NCBI GenBank assembly: GCA_964510955.1
Contig: CAZEDW010000034.1
Span: 1-48,455 of the forward strand
Reading direction: 5' to 3'
Source of the DNA: JAFLCM01 sp964510955
GTDB lineage: Bacteria; Planctomycetota; Phycisphaerae; Phycisphaerales; UBA1924
Length of the DNA: 48,455 bases
The number at the start of each line of letters is the position of its first letter. Position 1 is the first letter of the stretch. Made by a program: the position numbers and the translations under genes. Of the stretch, positions 32,565-40,964 are shown in pieces. The notes beneath the pieces are model-generated. The model saw only the letters and a list, made by a program, of their open reading frames with translations, was not told the DNA's origin and made no database searches.

Positions 32565-34388
32565 TCAGGGGGTGGGGTGCTCGGACTCGACGGGCGCGTC
32601 GATCAGCCAGCGGTCGAGGTCGGGGCCTGTGATCTTGAGGGTGGCGACGACCTTGCCGTCCTTGTCGTAGACCAAGAGCTTGCCGCCGGTGAGGTCGGGC
32701 TCGCCGGGGATGGGCTCGAAGGGCTTGGGGGCCTTGGCGTCGGCGACGTTGGAGAGGGCCTCGATGCGCCGGGCGGAGCGGTCGAGCTCGCGTTCGAGCA
32801 GCTCGAAGCGGCGCTGCTCGCGCTGGAGCTCGGCGAGCTCGAGGGTTCCCTTGGGCGCCTCGGCGCCGGTGGGGGTCCACTCGCCTTTTTCGAGGCGCAG
32901 CTGGAGGGCCTTCATGGCGGCGGAGAGCTGGCGGTCCTTGAGGTGCTGGAGGATCCACTCGTGGTCGTCCCACTTCTGCTCGCCCGTGTCGCCGGGCTTG
33001 CCCTTGGCGCGGATGACCTCGTCGGCGCGGCGGATGCGGAACATCTCGCGCTGCTCCTTGGTGTCCATGGGCACGTAGAAGCCCGGGGTGGGATCGACGC
33101 CCCACTCGGTGGAGTCGGGCGTGCGGTGCAGGCAGCGGCCCGAGGGGAGGTAGTAGTAGGCCTCGGTGACCTTGAGCTGGCCTTCGCCCGAGGGGACGCG
33201 GTAGACGGTCTGCACGATTCCCTTGCCGAAGCTGCGGGTGCCGATGGCGATGGCGCGGTGGTTGTCGACGAGCGCGCCCGAGAGCACCTCGCTGGCGCTG
33301 GCGCTGGACTCGTTCAGCAGCACGGCCATGGGGAAGTCGGGGAGCGTGCCCTCGCTGCGGGCCAGGGCTTTTTCTTCCTTGGTCTTGCGGCCCTTGGTGG
33401 AAACGATGACGCCTTCGGGGAGGAACAGGTCGGCCATCTCGATGGCGGCCTGGAGCGAGCCGCCGCCGTTGAAGCGCAGGTCGAGGATGAGGCCGCGCAT
33501 GCCCTGGGAGATCAGCTTTTCGCAGGCGGCCTTGAGCTCGGGCGTCGTGCCGCCGGTGAACTGGGTGACGCGGATGTAGCCGATCTTGTTGGCCGGGTCG
33601 CCCATGAAGTCCCACTCCTGCGAGTCGCCCACGCGGTGGATGCCCTTCACCGTCGAGGTGACGATCTTCTGGCGGACGATCTTCAGGTCGAAGCGGAACG
33701 AGCCGGGCTTGGGGTCGGGCGGCGTGTCGGCGTCGGGCGCGGCGGGTGCGGCGTCCTTCGGCGCCGGCTTGTCGGCGGCGGGTTTCTCTGTGGCGGCGCC
33801 CTTGGCGGGCTCGTCGGTCCAGGGCTTGAGCGTCGAGGGCGGGAGGGCGCCCTGAGGGCGGTCGGTCTCGTCGCCCTTGCGTTCGATGGTCACGGTGACG
33901 GTGGTGCCCGGCTCGCCGGTGAGGTGGTCGATGATGTCGTCGACGTCGCGGCGCCAGGTGGCGCGCCCGTCGACGCCGACAACCAGGTCGCCGGCCTCGA
34001 TGCCGGCCTTGTACGCGGGCGAATCGTCGAGGGGAGAAGCGATAGCGAGCCAGCCGCCCTCGGCGCGGACCTCGGCGCCGATGCCGACGTACTCGCCGCG
34101 GATCGCCTTGTCGAAGAGCTTGGTGTCTTCGGTGGGGACAAACTCGGTGTAAGGGTCGTCGAGGGCCTCGATCATGCCGCGGATGGCGCCGCGCTGCATG
34201 GCCTTGAGGTCGGGTTCTTTGTAGAAGTGGTCGTTGACGCCCACGAGGACATCGGCGATGGGGTCGGACCACTTGTAGACGCTGGTCTTGCCGAGGCCCG
34301 AGGCGTTGCCGGGCGGCACGATCTGGGCCAGGGCAATGCCTGAGAACACCGCGAGCGCGAAGAGCGCCATCCGTTTACCGTTGAGCAC
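32565..34388 (-). CDS. C-terminal processing peptidase (S41, CtpA-like)
   Basis: I start at the GTG at 34388, which has AGGAG 7 bases upstream; the frame is open to an ATG at 34427 without such a site. The 607-residue protein has an N-terminal signal or anchor (about 7-24, ALFALAVFSGIAL), a helical N-domain, a PDZ domain (GIGAEVRAEGGW, GIEAGDLVVGVDG) with a Pro/Ala/Lys-rich insertion of about 50 residues before it ends, and the S41 protease core. The catalytic Ser is in NESSASASE and the general-base Lys in RSFGKG. The last 140 residues are helical and charged (LAELQREQRRFELLERELDRS, coiled coil). CtpA enzymes trim C-termini of periplasmic proteins. Confidence 0.92.
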   Translation of the reverse strand: MLNGKRMALFALAVFSGIALAQIVPPGNASGLGKTSVYKWSDPIADVLVGVNDHFYKEPDLKAMQRGAIRGMIEALDDPYTEFVPTEDTKLFDKAIRGEYVGIGAEVRAEGGWLAIASPLDDSPAYKAGIEAGDLVVGVDGRATWRRDVDDIIDHLTGEPGTTVTVTIERKGDETDRPQGALPPSTLKPWTDEPAKGAATEKPAADKPAPKDAAPAAPDADTPPDPKPGSFRFDLKIVRQKIVTSTVKGIHRVGDSQEWDFMGDPANKIGYIRVTQFTGGTTPELKAACEKLISQGMRGLILDLRFNGGGSLQAAIEMADLFLPEGVIVSTKGRKTKEEKALARSEGTLPDFPMAVLLNESSASASEVLSGALVDNHRAIAIGTRSFGKGIVQTVYRVPSGEGQLKVTEAYYYLPSGRCLHRTPDSTEWGVDPTPGFYVPMDTKEQREMFRIRRADEVIRAKGKPGDTGEQKWDDHEWILQHLKDRQLSAAMKALQLRLEKGEWTPTGAEAPKGTLELAELQREQRRFELLERELDRSARRIEALSNVADAKAPKPFEPIPGEPDLTGGKLLVYDKDGKVVATLKITGPDLDRWLIDAPVESEHPTP

Positions 34389-34484
34389 GACGAGTCTCCT
34401 GGGGTTCGCGGAATGGTAGAGGGGCACCGGCGGCCCGTTGCGTCGTCGGCGATTGAATCCCGACAGCCGGGCAGGGATTTCGTG

Positions 34485-35819
34485 CTAGTTGGACTTCAGC
34501 ACCACCCCGGCGCGCACCACCGCCCGCACCCGCTCGAGCTCCGTCACGTCCTTCAACGGGTCCGCGCCGACGGCGATCAGGTCGGCGCTCTTGCCGGGCT
34601 CGAGGGTGCCGACTTCCTTGGATAGCCCGAGCAGGTCGGCGGCGTTGACGGTCGCGGCGGTGATCGCCTCGGCGGGGGTCATGCCGCCCTGGACCATGAG
34701 GGCGAATTCTCTGGCGTTTTCGCCGTGGGGCGAGACGCCGGTGTCGGTGCCGAAGGCGATCTTGACGCCGGCGGCGTGGCTCTTGCGGAACGCCTCCATC
34801 GCCCTGGGGCCGATCTCCAGCGCCTTAGGCACGACCATGCGGGGGTAGAAGCCGGGGGTCTGCGCATTGGCGGCGACGGTGGCGCCGGCGAGCAGGGTGG
34901 GGACGTGGTAGGCGTTGTGCTGCTTGAAGAGCGTGATGGACTCGTCGTCGAGGTAGCTGCCGTGCTCGATGGAATCGACGCCGGCGCGGAGGGCGGCGTT
35001 GATGCCGTCGGTGCCGTGGGCGTGGGCGGCGGCCTTGCGCCCGAGGCTGTGGGCGGTCTTCACGATTGCGGCGAGCTCTTCATCGGTGAAGTGCTGCCTG
35101 GTGCCGGTGGCGGCGGCGGAGAGCACGCCGCCGGTGGCTGTCATCTTGATCACGTCGGCGCCGAGCTTGATCTGGTTGCGGACGGCCTTGACGCACTCGT
35201 CGGTGCCGTCGGCGATGCCGTCTTCGGGGCGCTGTGTGGGGAAGAGGCCGGGCTTGTAGCCTAGGGTGAAGTCGCCGTGGCCGCCGGTGACGCTGATCGC
35301 GTGTCCGGCGGCGATGATGCGGGGGCCGGGGGTGATGCCGTCGTTGATGGCGTCGCGGAGCGCGAAGATGACGCTCGGCTCGGCGCCGAGGTCGCGGACG
35401 GTGGTGAAGCCGGCGAGTACGGTGGCCCTGGCGTTCTGGGCGCTCTTGAGCGTGACGTACTCGTCGCTCTCGCGGACGGCGCGGTTGCGGATCTCCTTGT
35501 CGTAGACGTTGGTGAGGTGGACGTGGCAGTCGATGAGGCCGGGGAGGACCCAGGACTGCTTGAGGTCGAGCTCGGTGACAGTGGCTCCGGATTTCTTTGC
35601 CCCGATGAGGTCGGGCCCGTCGAAGCCGTCGATGACCGAGTCGACGCGCCCGTTCTTGACGACGACGGTCGCGTTGCCGCGCCACGGTGCCCCGGCGGAG
35701 GGGACGGCGATGACGTGGCCGCAGCGGACGAGGGTGTAGTGATCGGGCGACGGTGCGGGCGACTGCGCGAGCCCTGCGGCGGTGATGGCCGCGGTGGCGA
35801 GTGGGGCGAGGATGCTCAT
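34485..35819 (-). CDS. Secreted metal-dependent amidohydrolase
   Basis: A 444-residue member of the amidohydrolase superfamily, the branch of imidazolonepropionase-like and Xaa-Pro/Xaa-Arg dipeptidases. A signal peptide (about 1-19) precedes the metal centre: His 99 and His 101 (DCHVHL), Lys 225 (VIKMTATGG), probably carboxylated, His 268 (AHAHG), His 286 (SIEHG) and Asp 359 (FGTDTG). The C-terminus LEPGKSADLIAVGADPLKD is the usual small beta domain. It would hydrolyse cyclic amides or dipeptides in the periplasm; the substrate is not fixed by sequence. It is in the same direction as the CtpA-like gene, 96 bases upstream, which would suit a shared peptide-degradation role, an inference only. 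Confidence 0.9.
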   Translation of the reverse strand: MSILAPLATAAITAAGLAQSPAPSPDHYTLVRCGHVIAVPSAGAPWRGNATVVVKNGRVDSVIDGFDGPDLIGAKKSGATVTELDLKQSWVLPGLIDCHVHLTNVYDKEIRNRAVRESDEYVTLKSAQNARATVLAGFTTVRDLGAEPSVIFALRDAINDGITPGPRIIAAGHAISVTGGHGDFTLGYKPGLFPTQRPEDGIADGTDECVKAVRNQIKLGADVIKMTATGGVLSAAATGTRQHFTDEELAAIVKTAHSLGRKAAAHAHGTDGINAALRAGVDSIEHGSYLDDESITLFKQHNAYHVPTLLAGATVAANAQTPGFYPRMVVPKALEIGPRAMEAFRKSHAAGVKIAFGTDTGVSPHGENAREFALMVQGGMTPAEAITAATVNAADLLGLSKEVGTLEPGKSADLIAVGADPLKDVTELERVRAVVRAGVVLKSN

Positions 35820-35936
35820 CCGTTCAGGCTAACGCGCGGCGGATCGGCGCGTTCGACGGCCCGGCTGGCGGGCCGGGTGTTCGCGGTTTCCGCGATTGAC
35901 CTCGTGCTCGAAACGCCGGGGAGGGTCCGCGACTGG

Positions 35937-37532
35937 TCAGGCCGGCGGGCAGGGTCGGCCGAATCTCAGCAGCAGCAGGGTGAGGTCCTGGACATCCACG
36001 ATGCCGTCGGCGTTGATGTCGGCGGGCTGGGCGCCGGGCGGGAAGGTCTGGCCGAAGCGGAGCAGCAGGAGGGTGAGGTCGGCGATGTCGGTGACGCCGT
36101 CCTGGTTGAGGTCGGTGGGGCAGGCGGGCTTGGAGAGCTGCCAGAGGATCGCCTCGGGGCGCTGCGCCGCGGTGTTGTAGGCGGTGCCGGAGACGACCAG
36201 GTCGGCGCCGGATGTCCAGATGCCCGTGGCGGTGGAGTCGGAGTATTCGTCCGGGAGCAGGGCGGCGAGATCGAGCCATGAGGCGGCGCTGGCGTGCCAG
36301 ATGCCGGCGCGGACGGGGCCGTCATCGAAGTACGCGCGGCCGACCTGATAGTTGCCGTCGGTGTTGACGGCGCAGGACGCGACGGCGCCGGTCGGGTGCA
36401 AGAAGACCACGGACTGTGGGGTGCCGGTCCAGAGACTGGCGAAGCCGTCGACGGCGCCGACCTGCATCCCGGCGCGGGTGGCGCAGGCGATCGATACCGA
36501 CGAGGGTGACGGGTTGAGGTCGAGCCAGGTGTCTGCTGATCCGGCCCAGGTCCCGGCGTGGCTGTTGCCGTTGAACATGGCGTAACCGGCCTGGATGCCC
36601 CAATCGATGCCGAGGGCCGCGGACTCTTGTGCTCCGGGCGGGTTGAGGTCGAGCCAGGTGGTTGGCGTGCCGTTCCACATCCCTGCGTGCCGGCGTGAGT
36701 CGAAGCAGGCGTGGCCGACCTGGGATGTGCCCGAGAGGTCGCATGCCTCTGAGCTGGTCGAGCCCGCGGGGGAAAGGTCGATCCATGAGCCGGGCGTCCC
36801 GCGCCAGAGGGCCGCGTGGATTCGTCGTCCAACTTCCGCGGCGCCGACCTGTTTGGCGTCGCGGCTGCGGAAGGCGTAGGACGAGCCGGGCAGGCCGGCC
36901 GGGTGCAGATCGACCGGCGTGAGGCCCGGCTGGTCCCATCGGCAGGCGTGAGAGATGGAGCCGGTGCTGATGGCGCCGACGGCGTCGTTGGCGCTGCCGC
37001 CCTCCGCCTGGGAGCCGGTGGAAGCCGCGGGGTGCATGGTCGTGACGCGCCAGCCGACGCGGACGGTGGCGCTGGTGGAGATGGCGGTTCCGCAGGGGTT
37101 CCACAGTCTCAGGGCGTATCGCCCGCTGTCGGACGGGCGGGCCCCGGTGATGGTGAAGGTCACCACGGTGTTGCTGGTGGGTGAGGAAAGTGATCCTGTT
37201 GCGCCGGAGATGGTCCCGCCGCCCGGGGAGGCGCCGGCGGGCCCGTTGTCGAGGTCTACGCCGTTGCGCGACCAACGGTAGGAGACGCCGCTGACGGCGT
37301 CGGCGAGCGAGACCGACAGGGTGACGGGCGACGCGGTGGCGACATCGGCGGGCGCGGGTTGCGCGGTGATCTGGACCTGGCCGGCATCGCAGGCGAATGC
37401 TGCAGCGGCTGGTGGGAGCGTGATGACCGGGCCGACGGCGGCCAAGGCGATGATCAGAGGATGAAACCCCCGGCCCGCCGGGCGGCTTGCACGCGGGCGC
37501 AGCTGGTGACGGTGGTACGACGCGCGGTTCAT
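35937..37532 (-). CDS. Exported Ig-like and W-L-D-L repeat protein with dockerin
   Basis: I start at the ATG at 37532, 9 bases after GGAGGG. The 531-residue protein has an N-terminal signal (about 25-45), an Ig-like domain (about 50-160; VTLSVSLADAVSGVSYRW, DSGRYALRLWNPCG), about seven irregular repeats of 40-45 residues with a H-A-x-[LMT]-W...W-[IL]-D-L-x-P core (SWIDLSPAG, TWLDLNPPG, TWLDLNPSP, SWLDLAALL), and a dockerin tail of two EF-hand-like repeats (DLNQDGVTDIADLTLLL, DINADGIVDVQDLTLLL) with Cys on both sides. The repeats are related to HAF repeats. It is an exported structural or binding protein; the partner is unknown. Confidence 0.85.
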   Translation of the reverse strand: MNRASYHRHQLRPRASRPAGRGFHPLIIALAAVGPVITLPPAAAAFACDAGQVQITAQPAPADVATASPVTLSVSLADAVSGVSYRWSRNGVDLDNGPAGASPGGGTISGATGSLSSPTSNTVVTFTITGARPSDSGRYALRLWNPCGTAISTSATVRVGWRVTTMHPAASTGSQAEGGSANDAVGAISTGSISHACRWDQPGLTPVDLHPAGLPGSSYAFRSRDAKQVGAAEVGRRIHAALWRGTPGSWIDLSPAGSTSSEACDLSGTSQVGHACFDSRRHAGMWNGTPTTWLDLNPPGAQESAALGIDWGIQAGYAMFNGNSHAGTWAGSADTWLDLNPSPSSVSIACATRAGMQVGAVDGFASLWTGTPQSVVFLHPTGAVASCAVNTDGNYQVGRAYFDDGPVRAGIWHASAASWLDLAALLPDEYSDSTATGIWTSGADLVVSGTAYNTAAQRPEAILWQLSKPACPTDLNQDGVTDIADLTLLLLRFGQTFPPGAQPADINADGIVDVQDLTLLLLRFGRPCPPA

Positions 37533-37867
37533 GTGACTCGGCCCTCCGCTCGGCGCTGACTTCATTGCCTGCTGAAAGCTTCATGGGCCGGCGTGGTGAG
37601 TCAACCGGTGCGCGTTGAAATTCTCAGCGGTGGAACGGCGCCGAGAGGAATTCCCGAGTCTGGGGCGCGCCCCGATGGCGGCGAGCGACGAAGTGGCTCG
37701 GCACCGATCAGGGGTTGTTTGGAATCGATCAAATTCAGAGATGAGATGGGCGCGGGCGGAACGGGATCGGAGCGACCACGGATGACCCGGATGGTCACGG
37801 ATCAGAGACGTTCAGTTGCTCGGGACCATCGGGGATGTCGGCGGCTCTGAGCCGAAAGAGCGGTTTC
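37533..37867. other. Non-coding stretch with short repeats
   Basis: No gene is seen. It contains a TTTGGAATCGATCAAA palindrome-like motif (about 37718-37733), also present in variant form at 40928, and a GGATGA-type repeat at 37776-37808 that recurs at 39140. These are short and their function is unknown. Confidence 0.55.
37776..37808. repeat. GGATGA-type direct repeat, copy A
   Basis: The sequence is a degenerate tandem of CACGGATGA units with a period of 9-10 bases. A second copy (39140-39172) agrees with it at about two thirds of positions in the same orientation. The two copies flank the polytopic membrane protein gene 37868-39070. Confidence 0.4.
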
Positions 37868-39070
37868 TCAGGCTCGCGGGGTGGCGTCGGCGTTGGCGCC
37901 GGCGCCGGTGGCGAGACGGGCCAATGCGGGGGCGACCAGCGGGAACATCACGCCGGGGATGAGCCAGGCGTAGTGCTGCTGCACGTAGCCGAGCCAGAAA
38001 CAAACACCGGCGGGCAGGATCGCGGCAAACCAAGCGATAACAGCGCGGTGACGCTCCAAGGAGCGCGGGACGACGACGATCCAGACATAGGCGGGGAAGA
38101 CGAGGCCGTAGAGGGACATGAAGAGTTCGTAGGCGAGGCGGGTGTAGGGGTAGCCGGGACGGAAGTCGCCGAGGGCGGGCAGGAAAGCGCAGAAAATGGG
38201 AGGGAAAAACAGCATCCACGCCTTGATCGCGCGGGGTGGGGCCGCCGCGGCTTCCGGCGATAACTGCTGTTCGTGCAGCTCACGGAGGTGCGCCCCGACC
38301 GTGAAGGTGATTTGGAAGACGATGTGCGCCAGGATGAACGGGCCGAGAGACGTGCCGCTGAGGAACCCGCTTGCGTACAGGAGCGTCAGGGAGATCATGG
38401 GGGTGAAAAACACGATGAAGCCGAGCCAGAAGGCGGCCTCGCCTCGGCGGCCCGGCGTCTCGGCTCGGACTCGGTGAAACGTGAGATCGAGGTAGGGGCA
38501 GAGGGCAAAGCCGAAGGCCAGCGCGGGCACGACACAGGCGAGCTCCGTGGGGGTGTGGAGTGGCTGCGGGGGGGCGACACCCAGGATGCCGCCGAGAGCG
38601 CCGGCGCACGCCGCGGCGACGAACGAAGCCGCGTACGTGACGAGCGCGATTGGCCACCAGAAGGGCGAGCTGCGGAGGCTCAGCGCTAACGCTGAGAGCA
38701 GAACAATGACGACAGCGATGACGCCGGGGAAAAACTGCGTTGCAAGCGATGGGTGCAGCAGTCGCCCGGTGAACGAGGCGAGGAACATAAGTTGAAAAAG
38801 GATGGTGGCGAGCGAGAACCACCGGCACGCCGCGGCGTGGTCGCGGGTGATTCGCTCGCTGGCGCCGGGGCGGCGAAGGACCCAGCCCATGGCGCCGGCA
38901 CCGAGCACGTTGGGGACGGCGAAGGCGACCCAGCCCCGGAAGCCGAAGTCACCGATCAGGTAGACCGGGAAGAACATCCCGATGCACCAGGTCCATGAGC
39001 AGGCGAGGAAGACGGCGCGCGACAACACCGCGGGGGTGGAAATGCCGGGGGTGGTCGCAGCGCCGGGCAT
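37868..39070 (-). CDS. Polytopic membrane protein
   Basis: A 400-residue protein of about ten to eleven hydrophobic helices (for example near 15-38, 43-65, 85-105, 110-130, 135-160, 170-190, 210-235, 240-265, 280-300, 315-335, 340-360). No transporter or enzyme motif is recognised. Charged loops such as ARVRAETPGRRGE lie between helices. There is no clear ribosome binding site before the ATG. It may be a lineage-specific membrane protein. The flanking GGATGA-type repeats make it stand out, but the base composition does not differ obviously from its neighbours. Confidence 0.75.
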   Translation of the reverse strand: MPGAATTPGISTPAVLSRAVFLACSWTWCIGMFFPVYLIGDFGFRGWVAFAVPNVLGAGAMGWVLRRPGASERITRDHAAACRWFSLATILFQLMFLASFTGRLLHPSLATQFFPGVIAVVIVLLSALALSLRSSPFWWPIALVTYAASFVAAACAGALGGILGVAPPQPLHTPTELACVVPALAFGFALCPYLDLTFHRVRAETPGRRGEAAFWLGFIVFFTPMISLTLLYASGFLSGTSLGPFILAHIVFQITFTVGAHLRELHEQQLSPEAAAAPPRAIKAWMLFFPPIFCAFLPALGDFRPGYPYTRLAYELFMSLYGLVFPAYVWIVVVPRSLERHRAVIAWFAAILPAGVCFWLGYVQQHYAWLIPGVMFPLVAPALARLATGAGANADATPRA

Positions 39071-39139
39071 GGGGCGCTGAGCGTATCAGGTCAGATTGTG
39101 GGATGGCCCTGTGCACTGGGCCGGCGGAGTTGGACGGCG

Positions 39140-39172
39140 CCGCGGACGATCCGGATGAACGTGGATGATAAG
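39140..39172. repeat. GGATGA-type direct repeat, copy B
   Basis: CCGCGGACGATCCGGATGA and the following bases repeat the pattern of copy A at 37776 with about two thirds identity, on the other side of the membrane protein gene. The rest of the gap to the lexA terminator shows nothing clear. Confidence 0.4.
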
Positions 39173-39280
39173 ACTTGAGAGGGGAGCATCAGAGTTCCCT
39201 GTTGATGCTGCGACTCGTTGAGCACGGTGTCTAAGAGCGATTCGGAGTCATCCGCGCCGAGATTGCCAGGTTTGACGTCT

Positions 39281-39314
39281 TGAAAATGAAAACCCCGCCG
39301 GGGATCGGCGGGGT
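39281..39314 (-). terminator. Intrinsic terminator of lexA
   Basis: A perfect 8-bp stem ACCCCGCC/GGCGGGGT (39292-39299, 39307-39314) with a 7-base loop is followed on the minus strand by TTTTCATTTTC. It lies 28 bases after the lexA stop. Confidence 0.85.
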
Positions 39315-39341
39315 GGACAGGCGGACATGGGATGTGCGAAC

Positions 39342-39956
39342 TCAGTAGCGCCGGATCACGCCGACCACGACGCCCTGGATCTTGCAGTCCTTGACGCGGA
39401 TGGGTTCGAAGGCGGAGTTGGCGGGCTGAAGGCGGATGTGGTCTGACTCTTTGAAGTAGGACTTGAGGGTGGATTCGCCGTTGGGGAGGAGGGCGACGAC
39501 GCGCTCGCCGTTGCGGGCGGTGTCGCGGCGCTCGACGACGACGTAGTCGCCGTCGAGGATTCCCTCGTCCTTCATGGAGTCGCCGTCGACGCGGAGGGCG
39601 AAGGTGGCGTTGACGGCGCCGGCGCGGGGCGACATGAGCGCGGTGATGTCGAGCGAGTCGGCGTCGGCGAACTTCTCGATGGGGTAGCCGGCGGCGATCT
39701 TGCCGACCAGGGGGAAGCGCAGGGGCTGGTCTTCATCGGGCAGGGCGACGCCGTCGGCGATGGAGAGCGAGCGGGCCTTATTGGGCTCGCGGATGAGGGC
39801 GCCCTTCTTGATGAGGGCCTCAACGTGCTCGAAGACCGTTACCTTGCTGACGCCGAGCTCGTCGGCGAGCTCCTGCATCGTCGGGGAACAGCCAGTCCGC
39901 ACGCGGCTGTCGCGGATGAGCTGGAGAATCTTGAGCTGCTTGGGGGTGAGGTTCAT
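39342..39956 (-). CDS. lexA: SOS repressor LexA
   Basis: LexA represses the DNA-damage response and cleaves itself when RecA filaments form. The 204-residue protein has the family's usual length. The winged helix-turn-helix (about 1-65) reads MQELADELGVSKVTVFEHVEAL, and the C-terminal S24 peptidase has the cleavage site Ala 89-Gly 90 (KIAAGYPIE), catalytic Ser 127 (DGDSMKDEGI) and Lys 165 (STLKSYF). AAAGGAG stands 5 bases before the ATG. Its start lies inside a longer upstream frame (39820-40551), and a candidate SOS box lies upstream of that frame, so both may be self-regulated as one unit. The recognition helix differs from E. coli LexA, so the target motif need not be the E. coli one. Confidence 0.96.
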   Translation of the reverse strand: MNLTPKQLKILQLIRDSRVRTGCSPTMQELADELGVSKVTVFEHVEALIKKGALIREPNKARSLSIADGVALPDEDQPLRFPLVGKIAAGYPIEKFADADSLDITALMSPRAGAVNATFALRVDGDSMKDEGILDGDYVVVERRDTARNGERVVALLPNGESTLKSYFKESDHIRLQPANSAFEPIRVKDCKIQGVVVGVIRRY

Positions 39957-40551
39957 GGGGCTCCTTTCCCGTGGAAAGCGGGAACTCGCTGGTGCGGCGG
40001 ACGGGTGTGCGTGATGGCTCGGCGGTCGCGACGGGAGCGGCGCGGAGCGTGGCCTGAGGCCCCGGCGACGGGGAGTCCGGCGCGAGGGGCTGATGATCGG
40101 GGGTGTGACGGACGACGCGCCGCGAATCGGCGGCGGTCCACGGCGAGGCCGGCGAGTTGGCGCGGAGCGTGGCCATCAGGGCGAAGACGCCCTTGACGGC
40201 CGAGCACTGCGCATCGAGCACGCGCTGGGCGACCATGAGGCCGCCGGCACGGCGTGCCAGGCCCGACAGCTCGGGGACGTCGCGGGCATCGGACGAGCCG
40301 GGAGCGCCGGCGTCGTCAACAACCGTGAACGCGTCGGCGCGAAGCTGGCTGGTGCGGCGGGGGTTGTCGGGGCCGGGGCCGGAGTCGCCCGCCCATGCCT
40401 GTCCCCCGGGTCCTTCGGAGTTGGGCTCAAACGACCCGTGCTCGTTGGATGCGATGAGGCCGGAGTGGGTGCTCAAACGCTCGGGCGAAACGTCGGCGAG
40501 AAAGTCGCCGCCGGGACCGAATCGCAGGAGTGGGGTGATCGCGAGTGCCAT
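39820..40551 (-). CDS. Hypothetical protein overlapping lexA
   Basis: This 243-codon frame starts with an ATG at 40551, about 55 bases after a candidate SOS box, and runs 137 bases into lexA in another frame. Codons in its first 180 or so positions mostly end in G or C, as expected of a real gene here, whereas the last 45 residues inside lexA look like a shadow. A hydrophobic helix-like segment (VPELSGLARRAGGLMVAQRVLD, about 95-120) is the only ordered part; the rest is Pro/Ser/Ala-rich. No family is recognised and there is no good ribosome binding site. It may be an SOS-induced small protein co-transcribed with lexA, or the coding signal may be false. Confidence 0.45.
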   Translation of the reverse strand: MALAITPLLRFGPGGDFLADVSPERLSTHSGLIASNEHGSFEPNSEGPGGQAWAGDSGPGPDNPRRTSQLRADAFTVVDDAGAPGSSDARDVPELSGLARRAGGLMVAQRVLDAQCSAVKGVFALMATLRANSPASPWTAADSRRVVRHTPDHQPLAPDSPSPGPQATLRAAPVATAEPSRTPVRRTSEFPLSTGKEPHEPHPQAAQDSPAHPRQPRADWLFPDDAGARRRARRQQGNGLRAR

Positions 40552-40604
40552 GGGTTGTCCGCGTCACAATGCTCGGAAGGAAAAAACGACTCCAGACCAG
40601 ATGC

Positions 40605-40618
40605 CGAACGCGAGTTCG
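40605..40618. promoter_or_regulatory. Candidate SOS (LexA) box
   Basis: CGAACGCGAGTTCG matches the Gram-positive-type LexA box CGAACRNRYGTTCG at 13 of 14 positions, and both half-sites are perfect inverted copies. It lies about 55 bases upstream of the frame that overlaps lexA, in the direction of lexA, which fits autoregulation. That planctomycete LexA recognises this motif type is an inference. Confidence 0.6.
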
Positions 40619-40923
40619 AGATCTGCCGGCGACGGTTGTTTCTCCGATGACCAACCTGCCCATCCGCGACGGATCCGAGTCGCGGATTTCGTTGCACGCA
40701 GGAATGAACACTCTGCGGCGACGAGCGAGCAACCGTGTCTGGTCCGAACATCGTGCTCCGCACCGAGGCCGGACGACGCGTCCGGCCAGCTTGGGTATCC
40801 ATTCCTTTGCGCACGTGTTGGGAGAACGTGTCCGGTGAACGGAAGGGATACGCCGAGCTTGTTGGGTATATGGTACCCTAGCATCGACCGAAAGGCAAGG
40901 AAGAAGTCAAAAGATTTTCGGGG

Positions 40924-40947
40924 GGTGTTTGGAGCCGATCAAACACC
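40924..40947 (-). terminator. Hairpin after the FabZ-like gene
   Basis: A perfect 8-bp stem GGTGTTTG/CAAACACC with an 8-base loop lies 17 bases after the stop of the FabZ-like gene. On the minus strand it is followed by CCCCCGAAAATCTTTTG, a poor U-run, so termination is uncertain. Confidence 0.4.
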
Positions 40948-40964
40948 GTCTGGAGCCGCCGTGA

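Larger units (their letters stand above)
40552..40964. other. Regulatory gap upstream of the lexA unit
   Basis: About 410 bases with no convincing gene, though short frames exist on both strands. Parts are poorer in GC than the rest of the window (40575-40590, 40890-40920). It holds the candidate SOS box (40605-40618) and a hairpin (40924-40947). Confidence 0.55.

Noticed and set aside
32503..34272. 589-codon minus-strand frame overlapping the CtpA-like gene
   Set aside because: It is Arg/Pro/His-rich in the alternative frame; the CtpA frame carries the protease motifs.
40747..40762. Second LexA-like site CGAACATCGTGCTC
   Set aside because: Only the left half-site fits; the right half has several mismatches.
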